DNA of 42,680 nt from Gammaproteobacteria bacterium (GTDB lineage: Bacteria > Pseudomonadota > Gammaproteobacteria > Steroidobacterales > Steroidobacteraceae), in NCBI GenBank assembly GCA_028870705.1, contig JAGWPD010000030.1, positions 1 to 42,680 of the forward strand, read 5' to 3'. Below are positions 42,237 through 42,680 of the stretch, one piece after another. Each line of letters opens with the position of its first letter. The stretch's first letter is position 1. A program made the translations under genes and the position numbers. Below the pieces are notes generated by a model. It did no database searches. It worked only from the letters and a program-made list of their open reading frames with translations, and was not told where the DNA came from.

Positions 42237-42656
42237 ATGAATGTTAGTATAGGCCGGGCCGCCCCCCACCCCGGGAGGCGCGGCCGCCGCCTCTCCCGCC
42301 GTCTGCGGCGCGGCGACCTGCTGGCCGCGGCCTGCCCCTCGCGCGAGATCCTCAGACACCTCACCAGCCGCTGGGGCGTGCTGGTGCTCATGGTGCTGGA
42401 GGGCGGCACGCATCGCTTCGCGCAGCTGCGCCGCACGGTGGGTGGCGTCAGCGAGCGCATGCTCGCGCAGACGCTGCAGTGGCTGGAAGGCGATGGCCTG
42501 GTGCTGCGCGTCGCCCTCGATGTCGTGCCGCCGCACGTCGAGTACAGCCTGACGCCGCTCGGCCGCGAAGCCGCGAGGAAGGTGCGGTCGCTCGCCGACT
42601 GGATCGAGGTCAACCTGCATCGCGTCGAGGCGGCCAGGAACGCGCGGAGCGGCTGA
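42237..42656 (+). CDS. HxlR-family winged-helix transcriptional regulator
   Basis: A 139-aa regulator. GGAAG lies about eight bases before the chosen ATG (MNVSIGRAAPHP). After a basic N-terminus of about 25 residues comes the HxlR domain: ACPSREILRHLTSRWGVLVLMVLEGGTHRFAQLRRTVGGVSERMLAQTLQWLEGDGLVLRVALDVVPPHVEYSLTPLGREAARKVRSLADWIE. Cys33 is at the position where HxlR regulators such as YodB, HypR and QorR carry a redox-sensing cysteine. It is divergent from the qorB-like gene, and the GTAC array between them is its likely operator. I infer a quinone- or electrophile-responsive repressor. Confidence 0.92.
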   Translation: MNVSIGRAAPHPGRRGRRLSRRLRRGDLLAAACPSREILRHLTSRWGVLVLMVLEGGTHRFAQLRRTVGGVSERMLAQTLQWLEGDGLVLRVALDVVPPHVEYSLTPLGREAARKVRSLADWIEVNLHRVEAARNARSG

Positions 42657-42680
42657 ACGGCCGCGCGGCGCGCGCCGCCG

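Overview
The window is high-GC, densely coded bacterial chromosome. The gene set (a complete arn lipid A modification cluster, rhlE, a GreA/GreB-type factor, HAE1-type RND pump, DUF4404/DUF5062-like small proteins, a five-step hut pathway) points to a gammaproteobacterium, probably outside the Enterobacterales. I cannot name a genus from the sequence. I saw no rRNA, tRNA, CRISPR array or intact insertion sequence.

Layout. (1) 1-4415, minus strand: a compact three-gene cassette made of an atypical sigma-70-like factor, an unrecognised 178-aa protein, and a large multidomain protein cut by the window edge. The large protein is absent from the supplied ORF track because its stop lies outside the window. 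Its order is a Lon-like Ser/Lys protease domain, a STAND-type NTPase, a transmembrane helix and WD40 repeats. This is my best candidate for an undescribed system. (2) 4759-6681: small DUF5062-like protein, GreA/GreB-family factor and an RhlE-type DEAD-box helicase starting at TTG. (3) 6985-8357: 3-oxoacid CoA-transferase scoB/scoA. (4) 8439-8496: a perfect 58-bp palindrome with CTAG near both ends that supplies the stop codon of arnD. (5) 8474-18220, minus strand: one probable transcription unit, DUF1993 - AsmA - arnT - single SMR flippase subunit - arnB - arnC - arnA formyltransferase - arnA decarboxylase - arnD. Here the arnA functions are two separate genes. (6) 18267-27027, plus strand: ABC exporter, then a beta-propeller / MoaD-like / MoeB-rhodanese trio, then an RND efflux pair. 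(7) 27041-35262: DUF4404, dinB coupled to hutI on the minus strand, and the divergent hutF-hutU-hutH-hutG operon, which together encode histidine degradation to glutamate via N-formylglutamate. (8) 35263-42656: DUF4337, a cytoplasmic GH15 glucoamylase-like enzyme with a glucose-dehydrogenase-like SDR, a shortened serine hydrolase, an SRPBCC protein, an Asp/Glu racemase, and a divergent qorB-like / HxlR regulator pair with a 13-bp periodic GTAC array between them.

How the genes work together. The arn cluster makes and attaches 4-amino-4-deoxy-L-arabinose to lipid A (polymyxin resistance), starting from UDP-glucuronate made elsewhere. The hut genes form a complete catabolic route without a visible transporter or regulator. 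The sigma / unknown / Lon-STAND-WD40 cassette looks like a self-regulated sensor-effector unit, perhaps for conflict or stress. Functions are inferred from motifs read by eye; no database search was run.
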